NCBI GenBank assembly: GCA_964593905.1 | Contig: CAZQLE010000193.1 | Location: forward strand, 1 to 7,359 | Direction: 5' to 3' | Length of the DNA stretch: 7,359 bases | Origin: CAZQLE01 sp964593905 | GTDB lineage: Bacteria; Chloroflexota; Anaerolineae; Anaerolineales; Anaerolineaceae | In this document: in pieces, positions 1 through 5,517 of the stretch | Layout: every line of letters begins with the position of its first letter | How positions within the stretch are numbered: position 1 is the stretch's first letter | Position numbers and translations under genes: made by a program | Notes under the pieces: generated by a model | What the model was told of the DNA's origin: nothing | Database searches by the model: none | The model's input: only the letters and a program-made list of their open reading frames with translations

Positions 1-103
1 CACAATTGCTGCACTGCACCAGGTTGGTCGCTACCAGAGCGTCGTGGGCGCGGCGGCGATCTCGCCGACCCTTAGAAAGTTTCCGTTTTGGAAGAGGAAC
101 CAT
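1..103 (-). CDS. rpmF: 50S ribosomal protein L32, N-terminal part (cut by window edge)
   Basis: Structural protein of the large ribosomal subunit. On the minus strand, ATG at 103-101 opens a frame that runs off the window after 34 codons. It begins MVPLPKRKLSKGRRDRRR and continues AHDALVATNLVQCSNC. This matches the L32 pattern: an N-terminal PKRK.SK.RRD.RR stretch, then (A/T)H, a N-L-V motif and the first CxxC pair (Cys31, Cys34) of the zinc-ribbon form of L32. The second cysteine pair and the C-terminus lie beyond the window. The start is supported by AGGAG on the minus strand (+ positions 111-115), 7 nt before the ATG, and by a consensus promoter further upstream. The frame is too short and too truncated to appear in a simple ORF scan. 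It is divergent from the methyltransferase. The gene yceD (DUF177), often found before rpmF, is not seen upstream. Confidence 0.93.
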   Translation of the reverse strand, partial: MVPLPKRKLSKGRRDRRRAHDALVATNLVQCSNC

Positions 104-160
104 GCCACTACTCCTGTATCAAATGCGAACTAACGATTGCTTCGTGTAACAAGCCGTCAA

Positions 161-190
161 ATTATACCGAACACCTGGCAGAAGTGTCAA
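161..190 (-). promoter_or_regulatory. Consensus sigma-70-type promoter of rpmF
   Basis: Read on the minus strand, TTGACA (complement of 185-190) and TATAAT (complement of 161-166) are separated by 18 bp. Both hexamers match the consensus exactly. The predicted transcription start is near position 154, giving an rpmF leader of about 50 nt that contains the AGGAG ribosome binding site at 115-111. Such a strong promoter suits a ribosomal protein gene. The hexamers and spacing are seen directly; promoter activity is inferred. Confidence 0.85.
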
Positions 191-340
191 GACCGGCTTC
201 ATGGTCCTGTCAGACAAATACCATTGCGGTCGAGAATCTGCTCCGAACAGAGAGAATTTTACCACACTCTGCCCCCCCTGCCGACCCCAACGACCGGCAA
301 AATATCATCCCATCCACCCCACAATCAGCCGCATTCAGCC

Positions 341-346
341 TATAAT
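341..346 (+). promoter_or_regulatory. -10 box (TATAAT) for methyltransferase gene, near-leaderless
   Basis: A perfect TATAAT ends 9 nt before the ATG at 356, so transcription would start only about 3 nt before the start codon. No Shine-Dalgarno sequence lies between the box and the ATG. No good -35 hexamer is found about 17 bp upstream (318-323 reads cccaca). The box could be chance in an AT-rich spot, but the same arrangement recurs before the gene at 1064. Confidence 0.55.
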
Positions 347-355
347 AATAACGCG

Positions 356-1015
356 ATGATCGAAAAAACCGCCCTGCGCTTGCTAAACTGGTTCTTCCAA
401 CAGCTTTACCACCGGCTGGCCTGGTCGTATGACCTGGTGGCCGATCTGGTTTCGGGCGGTTTATGGCGGCCCTGGGTGCTCAGCATTGCCGAATGGGTTA
501 AAGAACCACCGGTGCTTGAGCTTGGTTTTGGTCCGGGACATTTGCAGGCCGAACTGCTGCAAAAAGGGATCTTCGCCACCGGTCTGGATGAAAGCGCCCA
601 GATGTGTCGTCAGACGCAAAAGCGGTTGGCGCGGTTGGCCTCGCCGGCCCCTGCGCGGCTGGTGCGCGGGCGGGCGCAACAGTTGCCCTTCGGGTCCGAA
701 AGTTTCCCGGTCATTCTGTCCACCTTTCCAAGCGAATACGCCTTTGACCCGCTAACCCTGAGCGAAGTACACCGTGTCCTTACCCCGCAGGGAAAATGGA
801 TCATTCTCCTTTCGGCCCGCTTGCCCGAGAAGCCATTCCAGTATGCGTTGATTAACCAAATCCTATCCTGGGTCGGTTATTACCACCCCAATGGCGAAAA
901 CCGACTGGTGGCGTTGTGGACCCCGCAGTTGGAAGCCCAGGGATTTCGAGTAAAATCAGAAAAAATCCAAAATTCACTGGGTTACAGGCTTGTCGTCGAG
1001 GCACAAAAACCGTAA
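356..1015 (+). CDS. Class I SAM-dependent methyltransferase (Methyltransf_11-like)
   Basis: A 219-residue cytosolic methyltransferase of unknown substrate. The SAM-binding motif I is VLELGFGPGH (residues 53-62), followed by the acidic ribose-binding residue in ATGLDES (Asp78). A motif II/III region has FPVILSTFP (117-125), then LSEVHRVLTPQGKWIIL (135-151), the usual strand-helix 'EVxRVLxPGG' segment of the UbiE-like superfamily. The N-terminal helix LYHRLAWSYDLVADLVSGG (17-35) resembles the 'YD' lead-in common in this family. The start is taken as ATG 356 because family homology begins about residue 17 and a TATAAT box lies just upstream; an extension to TTG 137 is possible in frame but has no protein-like character. 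The next gene starts 48 bp downstream with no terminator between. Assignment to the superfamily is firm; substrate cannot be named. Confidence 0.9.
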   Translation: MIEKTALRLLNWFFQQLYHRLAWSYDLVADLVSGGLWRPWVLSIAEWVKEPPVLELGFGPGHLQAELLQKGIFATGLDESAQMCRQTQKRLARLASPAPARLVRGRAQQLPFGSESFPVILSTFPSEYAFDPLTLSEVHRVLTPQGKWIILLSARLPEKPFQYALINQILSWVGYYHPNGENRLVALWTPQLEAQGFRVKSEKIQNSLGYRLVVEAQKP

Positions 1016-1051
1016 CATAGGTACAGTGTCAATTCAGGCTCGTTTTTGGAG

Positions 1052-1057
1052 TACAAT
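1052..1057 (+). promoter_or_regulatory. -10 box (TACAAT) before phosphatase gene, apparently leaderless
   Basis: TACAAT ends 6 nt before the ATG at 1064, placing the expected transcription start at or next to the A of the start codon. A GGAG at 1048-1051 could alternatively act as a ribosome binding site, but its 12-nt distance from the ATG is long and it would only count if transcription began further upstream. No clear -35 element is visible. This is a single-hexamer prediction. Confidence 0.5.
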
Positions 1058-1063
1058 CAAACC

Positions 1064-1786
1064 ATGGAAATTCAGATTGCAGTTGCCAAGGCGAACCAAT
1101 ACGGATCTCCCGAAAGCGGCGATACACTAGAGGTTGTCGAACGACCCGCCGGGGGGATCTCTATCGTTTTATGTGATGGGCTTACCTCGGGTAAAGAGGC
1201 CAAAGTCGTTTCCACTGCTGTCGTTAGAAAAGTAATTAGTTTACTGGCAGAGGGCGTGCGGGATGGTGCGGCTGCACGCGCAGCTTCTGATTATCTTTTT
1301 ACCGAGCGCGGCGGGCAGACAACGGCTTTCTTAAATATCATCTCTGCCGATTTACAAACCCACACCATCGTAATCAGTCGCAACAACCCGACGCCATTGT
1401 TTGTTGCCCAGCGTGAGCGCATCGAATGTTTAAGCGGCGAATCGACCGCAGTTGGCGGTTCACGAAACATTAAACCGGCCATCACCGAAGTTCCGCTTGA
1501 AGCCGGCACAACCATAGTAATGTATACCGATGGGCTGCATCTGGCCGGGCGAAAATCTGGCGAGATACTGGATGTTTGCACGTTGATCGAATCAATGATC
1601 GAAGATCAGGAAGCCAACGCACAGAGCATCGCGGATATGATCCTGGCGCAGGGGGTTCGGCTGGATCAGGGACGGCCCAATGATGATATGAGTGTGGTTG
1701 TATTGTGCGTTCTTGCCAAAGACGCCGATTTAATCCGCCGCATGACCATGCGTCTGCCGGTTCCATCTGAAAACTTGCTGGGTTAA
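1064..1786 (+). CDS. SpoIIE-type PPM/PP2C serine phosphatase
   Basis: A 240-residue stand-alone phosphatase domain of the metal-dependent PPM family (SpoIIE/RsbU branch), which dephosphorylates phosphoserine/threonine on partner proteins using two metal ions. Visible metal-ligand motifs: SGD (Asp20), VLCDGLTSGKEA (residues 35-46, equivalent to the DGMGxGxxA motif; Asp38), MYTDGL (153-158; Asp156) and RPNDDMSVVVL (204-214; Asp207, Asp208, equivalent to GRxxDDMT). NNPTPLF (107-113) corresponds to the 'AGHPPPL' loop. No sensor domain (PAS, GAF, HAMP) or TM segment is present. The start is ATG 1064 because it sits just after a -10 box; an in-frame TTG at 1046 would add six residues. The TAA stop overlaps the ATG of the channel-like gene by one base, so the two are probably translationally coupled. 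The substrate is unknown; no anti-anti-sigma factor lies in the window. Confidence 0.88.
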   Translation: MEIQIAVAKANQYGSPESGDTLEVVERPAGGISIVLCDGLTSGKEAKVVSTAVVRKVISLLAEGVRDGAAARAASDYLFTERGGQTTAFLNIISADLQTHTIVISRNNPTPLFVAQRERIECLSGESTAVGGSRNIKPAITEVPLEAGTTIVMYTDGLHLAGRKSGEILDVCTLIESMIEDQEANAQSIADMILAQGVRLDQGRPNDDMSVVVLCVLAKDADLIRRMTMRLPVPSENLLG

Positions 1787-2844
1787 TGAATGCGCACCGC
1801 ATCAAATCTCTAAAACGAGAGCTTAAAGCAAATTTTAGAGATACCTTTCTCTTGCTAAACCGTTTTCGCGTTCCACTCTTCCTGTTTGCAGCCATGCTGC
1901 TTGGGAGTGGGACGCTTTATTTTTTTCTGGCACAAACGGCCGGCATTCCTCTTTCGGGTCCGGCAGAAGCGGTGTACCTGGTATTGACCATGGCCTTTTT
2001 GCAGGCCAGCGGTGATTTTCCACATATATGGTATCTGCAAATTTTCTTTTTTATCATGCCAGTTCTGGGAATTGGCATTCTGGCCCAGGGTCTGGCCGAT
2101 TTTGGGGTCTTGCTTTTTAATCGTCGTGCAAGGGGAAAGGAATGGGAGATGGCCGTAGCGTCAACCTTCAGCAATCATGTCGTGCTGGTGGGAATGGGAC
2201 ACCTGGGGTTTCGGGTGGCCCGCAAATTGTACGAAATGGATCAGGATGTGGTAGTGGTGGACCTGGAAACCAAAACCGATTTATACCACCATGCCCGCGA
2301 GCTGGGAATTCCGGTCATTCAGGATGACGCCAGTCGAGAAGTGATCCTTGAATCCGCCGGCATCCGCAAAGCACGGGCCATCATCCTGTGCACCCAGAAC
2401 GATAATCTAAACCTGCAAATTGCAGTAAAAGCGCGCAGCCTGAACCCGGATATCAAAGTCATTATCCGCATATTTGATGATGAATTTGCCCAGTTGTTGC
2501 AAAAGCAATTTGGTTTTATCGCGCTAAGCGCCACCGGCATGGCAGCGCCCGTATTTGCCGCAACAGCGGCCGATATGGATATCACCCCGCCCATCTCGAT
2601 CAGCGGCAAGCCAAACAGCCTGGCCAGTCTAACCGTTCATGCCAATGCCCGTTTTGTGGGCAAAACGATCAATGAGCTGGAAGATCAATACCGCGTCAGC
2701 GTGGTCATGATTAACCGCAGCCAGCAACAACAGCTTCACCCGGCCGGTGATCAAACCATCCTTCGGGAAGATGTCCTTGCATTGCTGGGTGAACCTGAGC
2801 AAATTACCTGTGTAATTCAGGCCAACAATGGCAAAAGCTGTTAA
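1786..2844 (+). CDS. Two-TM channel-like protein with RCK (TrkA-N and TrkA-C) domains, degenerate pore
   Basis: A 352-residue inner-membrane protein built like an MthK/Kch-type K+ channel. Order: basic cytoplasmic N-terminus (1-28), TM1 (about 29-49), pore-helix-like loop (60-80), TM2 (about 82-108, with gating-type Gly95/Gly97), then a cytoplasmic TrkA-N Rossmann domain (about 130-245) with NAD-binding GMGHLG (136-141) and Asp159 at the end of the second strand, and a TrkA-C domain (about 270-345). The notable feature is the filter: where K+ channels carry TVGYGD, this protein has LQASGD (72-77), retaining only the Gly-Asp. It may therefore conduct another ion or act as a nucleotide-sensing membrane protein. 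The start ATG 1786 overlaps the phosphatase stop (TAATG), which implies co-translation. The architecture is confident; K+ transport is not. Confidence 0.87.
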   Translation: MNAHRIKSLKRELKANFRDTFLLLNRFRVPLFLFAAMLLGSGTLYFFLAQTAGIPLSGPAEAVYLVLTMAFLQASGDFPHIWYLQIFFFIMPVLGIGILAQGLADFGVLLFNRRARGKEWEMAVASTFSNHVVLVGMGHLGFRVARKLYEMDQDVVVVDLETKTDLYHHARELGIPVIQDDASREVILESAGIRKARAIILCTQNDNLNLQIAVKARSLNPDIKVIIRIFDDEFAQLLQKQFGFIALSATGMAAPVFAATAADMDITPPISISGKPNSLASLTVHANARFVGKTINELEDQYRVSVVMINRSQQQQLHPAGDQTILREDVLALLGEPEQITCVIQANNGKSC

Positions 2845-2886
2845 GCCACAGATTTAATATCCCTACTCATCTATATCTAATAAGGG

Positions 2887-2892
2887 TATAAT
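2887..2892 (+). promoter_or_regulatory. -10 box (TATAAT) of the secDF operon
   Basis: A perfect TATAAT preceded by GGG lies 55 nt before the secD ATG. The expected start near 2899 gives a leader of about 49 nt. No recognisable TTGACA-like element is found about 17 bp upstream (2864-2869 reads tactca). The predicted RNA would begin with a small hairpin, GCCAG(2903-2907)-CTTC-CTGGC(2912-2916). It is a plausible promoter because the preceding gene ends at 2844 and secDF is a separate functional unit. Confidence 0.6.
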
Positions 2893-2932
2893 TCGCGGAT
2901 ACGCCAGCTTCCTGGCTGCATTTGTCCAAATC

Positions 2933-2937
2933 GGAGG
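2933..2937 (+). promoter_or_regulatory. Ribosome binding site of secD (GGAGG)
   Basis: GGAGG lies 10 nt before the ATG at 2948. It fixes this start, which also places the first TM segment at residues 5-23, as expected for SecD. Confidence 0.8.
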
Positions 2938-2947
2938 CATTTCACGA

Positions 2948-4339
2948 ATGAGTCAACGCTATGTAGCTCTTATTTTAATTCTCCTGCTGTTAGCCGGAGC
3001 CATCTGGATCGTCTTACCGGGAAATCCTGGCATCGAAATTGGTGATTTCTCCCGTTCGCTTAAGACCCAGCTCGGTCTTGACTTGCAGGGTGGTATGCAA
3101 GTTCTGCTTGAAGCCATTCCGCCTGCAGATGGCAGCGAGATCACCCCTCAACAAATGGAAGATGCAAAAGCAATTCTTGAAAATCGTGCCAATGGCCTGG
3201 GTGTCAGCGAAACATCCTTCCAGGTAGCCGGCGGCATTCGCATTGTGGGTGAACTTCCTGGCGTAACCGATACCGAAGGTGTCGTTTCTGTCATCAAGAA
3301 CACGGGCGTGCTTGAGTTTGTCGATATGGGCACTACCCCGGCCCCAGAAGGCACGATCATCAAGACCACCCTGGGCGGTGAAGCTTCTTCTGAGCAGCCC
3401 GCAGAAGCCGCATCTCCCACCCCTGCTGCAGACGGACAGACAGAGACCGCCCCGGCCGAAGAGGAAAAAGTTTGGACAACCGTAATGACCGGCGATCAGC
3501 TCAATTCTGTCGGCGTAACCACCGATCAGCTTGGCAAACCTGTCGTCTCGTTTGAACTCAAATCGGAAGGCAAGCAGATTTTTGCCGATTACACATCCAA
3601 GAACGTCGGCAAATATCTGGCCATCGTTCTCGATAAAAAAGTTATCTCAACCCCGGTCATTAACTCTGCCATTACCGAAGGCTCGGGCATCATCGAAGGT
3701 AATTTTGATACCGAATCTGCCAACGCCTTGGCCGTCCAACTGCGCTATGGTTCACTTCCCGTTTCTTTGAAAATTGTGGAAAGCCGCGTGGTAGGCCCAA
3801 GCCTCGGACAGGATTCACTGCGCAAGAGTTTGATCGCCGCACTGGTCGGGTTCATCCTGGTAACCGCCTTTATGACCGTTTACTATCGTTTGCCCGGCGT
3901 ACTTGCCATTTTGGCCATCATCATGTATGCCGTGTTGACCTTTGCGCTGTACAAACTCATTCCGGTTACCTTAACCCTGCCCGGTTTTGCGGGTCTGCTG
4001 CTGAGTACCGGCGGCGCTCTGGATGCGAACATCCTCATGTTTGAACGCACCAAAGAAGAGCTTCGCAACGGCCGCACCCTGCGCCAGGCGGTTGATCTGG
4101 GTTGGAAACGCGCCTGGTCATCCATTCGCGATTCGAATATCGCCACCCTGATCACCAGCGCCATTCTGTTCTGGTTTGGTTCCGCTTTTGGGGCCAGCAT
4201 CGTCAAAGGTTTTGCGCTCACCCTCTCGCTGGGTGTGCTCATCAGCCTCTTTAGCGCTATCGTCATCACCCGTACCCTGCTCAACGTAGCGCTCGATTTC
4301 ATTAATCCCGCCAAACACCAGAAGTGGTTTGGCGCATAA
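2948..4339 (+). CDS. secD: Protein translocase subunit SecD
   Basis: Inner-membrane RND-type subunit that, with SecF, uses the proton gradient to aid late steps of Sec-dependent export. The 463-residue protein has TM1 (5-23), the conserved LGLDLQGGMQVLLEA (42-56) opening the periplasmic P1 domain, ENRANGLGVSE (78-88), a second P1 part with GKPVVSFELKSEGKQIF (196-212) and LAIVLDKKVISTPVI (224-238), and five C-terminal TM segments from about residue 291. The TM4 motif is GGALDANILMFERTKEEL (355-372), with the Asp359 expected to take part in proton transfer; most SecD proteins I know have GMAVDAN here. Residues about 130-175 form an Ala/Pro/Glu/Thr-rich, probably disordered insert in P1. It is shorter than E. 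coli SecD (about 615 residues), as usual in lineages with a reduced P1. It is 13 nt upstream of secF; yajC is not adjacent. Confidence 0.97.
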   Translation: MSQRYVALILILLLLAGAIWIVLPGNPGIEIGDFSRSLKTQLGLDLQGGMQVLLEAIPPADGSEITPQQMEDAKAILENRANGLGVSETSFQVAGGIRIVGELPGVTDTEGVVSVIKNTGVLEFVDMGTTPAPEGTIIKTTLGGEASSEQPAEAASPTPAADGQTETAPAEEEKVWTTVMTGDQLNSVGVTTDQLGKPVVSFELKSEGKQIFADYTSKNVGKYLAIVLDKKVISTPVINSAITEGSGIIEGNFDTESANALAVQLRYGSLPVSLKIVESRVVGPSLGQDSLRKSLIAALVGFILVTAFMTVYYRLPGVLAILAIIMYAVLTFALYKLIPVTLTLPGFAGLLLSTGGALDANILMFERTKEELRNGRTLRQAVDLGWKRAWSSIRDSNIATLITSAILFWFGSAFGASIVKGFALTLSLGVLISLFSAIVITRTLLNVALDFINPAKHQKWFGA

Positions 4340-4340
4340 A

Positions 4341-4344
4341 AGGA
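4341..4344 (+). promoter_or_regulatory. Ribosome binding site deciding the secF start (AGGA)
   Basis: AGGA sits 8 nt before ATG 4353. It argues against the in-frame TTG at 4329, which lies inside the last codons of secD and would add eight highly basic residues before the first TM segment. Confidence 0.75.
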
Positions 4345-4352
4345 AAGCAAAT

Positions 4353-5273
4353 ATGAATCTTCTTTCCAGGCGCTATCTCTATTTTCTCCTGTCTGCGATC
4401 ATCATTCTTCCCGGTCTGGTGCTCATCGCGATTAACGGTTTGTCGTTATCCATCGATTTCACCGGCGGCAGCCTGCTTGAGATCCAGTTCAACTCTGGCA
4501 AAGCACCGGCCCCGGCAGATGTCCTGGTCTACTACAACAGCCAGGGCATTACAGATGCTCAGGTTCTAACCTCTGGCGAAGACAAGCTCATTATCCGTTC
4601 ATCCTTCATGGAAGAAGAAAAACTCTCCAAAATTGAGAGCGGACTTGAGACCGAGTTTAACGACACGCTGACCATCATCAGCGCTGAGAATGTTGGCCCG
4701 ACCATCGGTGCCGAAGTTGCCAACCGCGCTTTGCTGGCCGTTCTGGTCGCAGCGTTGGGTGTGGTCATCTACATTACCTTCGCGTTCCGGGGCATTCAAC
4801 ATGCCGTGCGTTATGGCGTTTGCGCCATTCTTGCCATGCTGCACGACAGCCTGGTTGTCATCAGCATCACGGCCATGGGCAGTGCGCTCTTTGGCTGGCA
4901 GGTCGACTCTCTGTTCCTGACCGCGCTGCTAACCGTGATTGGCTTCTCGGTTCAAGATAAGATCGTAGTGTTTGACCGCATTCGCGAAAACAGTACCATC
5001 TTCCGCCGTCTGCCCTTTGAGACGCTTGTAAACCACTCCATCATCCAGACCTTGCAGCGCTCGATCAACACTCAGTTGATGACCTCTGAATTCATGCTGC
5101 TGGCGCTGGCGCTGCTGGGTGGTGTAACCCTGCGGGAATTCTCAGTCATCCTGATGATTGGTCTGCTGATGGGCACCTACTCCTCCATCTTCATTGCTGC
5201 ACCGCTGCTGGTGGTCTGGGAAAAGAAAGAATGGCAGACCTGGTTTGGCCGCAAGGACGCTGCAGCCGTCTGA
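4353..5273 (+). CDS. secF: Protein translocase subunit SecF
   Basis: Partner of SecD in the proton-driven SecDF complex of the inner membrane. The 306-residue protein has TM1 (about 8-29), the family motif SIDFTGGSLLEI (33-44), a periplasmic P4 domain (about 45-120), and five further TM segments. Hallmarks: AENVGPTIGAE (111-121), MLHDSLVV (162-169; Asp165), the TM4 motif IGFSVQDKIVVFDRIREN (196-213) with the functional Asp202, RSINTQL (236-242; Arg236) and GTYSSIFIAAPLL (274-286). The usual family motif is GYSINDTVVVFDRIRE, so Gln201 and Lys203 flanking Asp202 are departures from the best-known examples. ATG 4353 is chosen from its ribosome binding site. It follows secD by 13 nt and is followed by an intrinsic terminator, so secDF appears to be a closed two-gene operon. 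Confidence 0.97.
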   Translation: MNLLSRRYLYFLLSAIIILPGLVLIAINGLSLSIDFTGGSLLEIQFNSGKAPAPADVLVYYNSQGITDAQVLTSGEDKLIIRSSFMEEEKLSKIESGLETEFNDTLTIISAENVGPTIGAEVANRALLAVLVAALGVVIYITFAFRGIQHAVRYGVCAILAMLHDSLVVISITAMGSALFGWQVDSLFLTALLTVIGFSVQDKIVVFDRIRENSTIFRRLPFETLVNHSIIQTLQRSINTQLMTSEFMLLALALLGGVTLREFSVILMIGLLMGTYSSIFIAAPLLVVWEKKEWQTWFGRKDAAAV

Positions 5274-5304
5274 GCTTGATGCCTGCATTTGGAAAATGAT
5301 TTTT

Positions 5305-5340
5305 TGGGGTTCTGGTGGAATAAGCCAGGACCCCATTTTT
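5305..5340 (+). terminator. Rho-independent terminator after secF
   Basis: An 11-bp stem, 5305-5315 (tggggttctgg) pairing with 5325-5335 (ccaggacccca), contains a single G:U wobble, a 9-nt loop (5316-5324) and five T after the stem (5336-5340). On the opposite strand the stem is followed by A residues, so it works only in the secF direction. It lies 31 nt after the secF stop. Confidence 0.92.
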
Positions 5341-5399
5341 ACAGACACCGCGCATTCTGCTAAAACCCAGTCACTTTTCAGAAATGCAAGGTTTCAACG

Positions 5400-5427
5400 T
5401 TTACTGAATCTATACAATTATTATTAA
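5400..5427 (+). promoter_or_regulatory. Possible promoter of the gene at 5518
   Basis: The AT-rich stretch after the secF terminator offers TTTACT (5400-5405) and TATTAA (5422-5427) 16 bp apart, or alternatively TATACAAT at 5411-5418 as a -10 box. TATACAA occurs twice, at 5411-5417 and 5432-5438, spaced 21 bp (two helical turns). A promoter must exist in 5341-5500 because of the terminator before it, but the exact hexamers are uncertain. Confidence 0.35.
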
Positions 5428-5456
5428 ACCATATACAAAAAAACGCACAACTCAAA

Positions 5457-5511
5457 GTTTCAGGTGTTACCCTGAAATCGGGGTGATCATGAAACCTGTT
5501 ACCCAGGAGGG
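5457..5511 (+). promoter_or_regulatory. Structured leader with repeated TGTTACCC next to a strong RBS
   Basis: Hairpin A: TTTCAGG (5458-5464), 6-nt loop, CCTGAAA (5471-5477), a perfect 7-bp stem extendable by one G:U pair. Hairpin B: GGGTGAT (5481-5487) with GTTACCC (5498-5504), seven pairs including two wobbles. The octamer TGTTACCC is present at 5465-5472 and 5497-5504, so GGGTGA can pair with either copy, which makes two mutually exclusive folds possible. Hairpin B ends immediately before AGGAGGG (5505-5511), the ribosome binding site 6 nt ahead of ATG 5518. This layout could gate translation. It matches no riboswitch class that I recognise. The pairings are seen directly; regulation is inference. 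Confidence 0.45.
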
Positions 5512-5517
5512 TTATTC

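Larger units (their letters stand above)
104..355. other. Divergent intergenic region between rpmF and methyltransferase gene
   Basis: This 252-base stretch separates the minus-strand rpmF from the plus-strand methyltransferase gene. It holds the rpmF leader and promoter on the left and a TATAAT box for the plus-strand gene on the right (341-346). The middle part (about 191-317) contains a run of seven C (272-278) and no convincing hairpin, repeat or RNA gene. Open frames crossing it on the plus strand start at non-ATG codons and have non-protein-like composition, so I treat it as non-coding. Confidence 0.75.

Noticed and set aside
54..67. Palindrome CGGCGA-TC-TCGCCG considered as a terminator stem.
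   Set aside because: It lies within the Arg-rich coding part of rpmF and has no following T run.
2..133. Plus-strand open frame running from the left edge to a TAA at 131-133.
   Set aside because: Its GC-rich third positions at first looked coding, but the minus strand of the same stretch encodes an unmistakable L32 N-terminus with a ribosome binding site and promoter; the plus-strand frame is its shadow.
88..345. Plus-strand 85-residue open frame in the divergent intergenic region.
   Set aside because: Non-ATG start, no ribosome binding site, unlikely composition, and overlap with the rpmF start and promoter on the other strand.
137..355. N-terminal extension of the methyltransferase from TTG 137.
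   Set aside because: The added residues are not protein-like, family similarity begins after ATG 356, and the TATAAT box at 341-346 lies inside the extension.
1482..1895. Long minus-strand open frame opposite the phosphatase and RCK gene junction.
   Set aside because: It is antisense to two well-supported genes, spans their junction, and has no recognisable motif or ribosome binding site.
2845..2886. Terminator between the RCK gene and secD.
   Set aside because: The stretch is AT-rich with no stable stem; separation of the two units rests only on the TATAAT box at 2887-2892.
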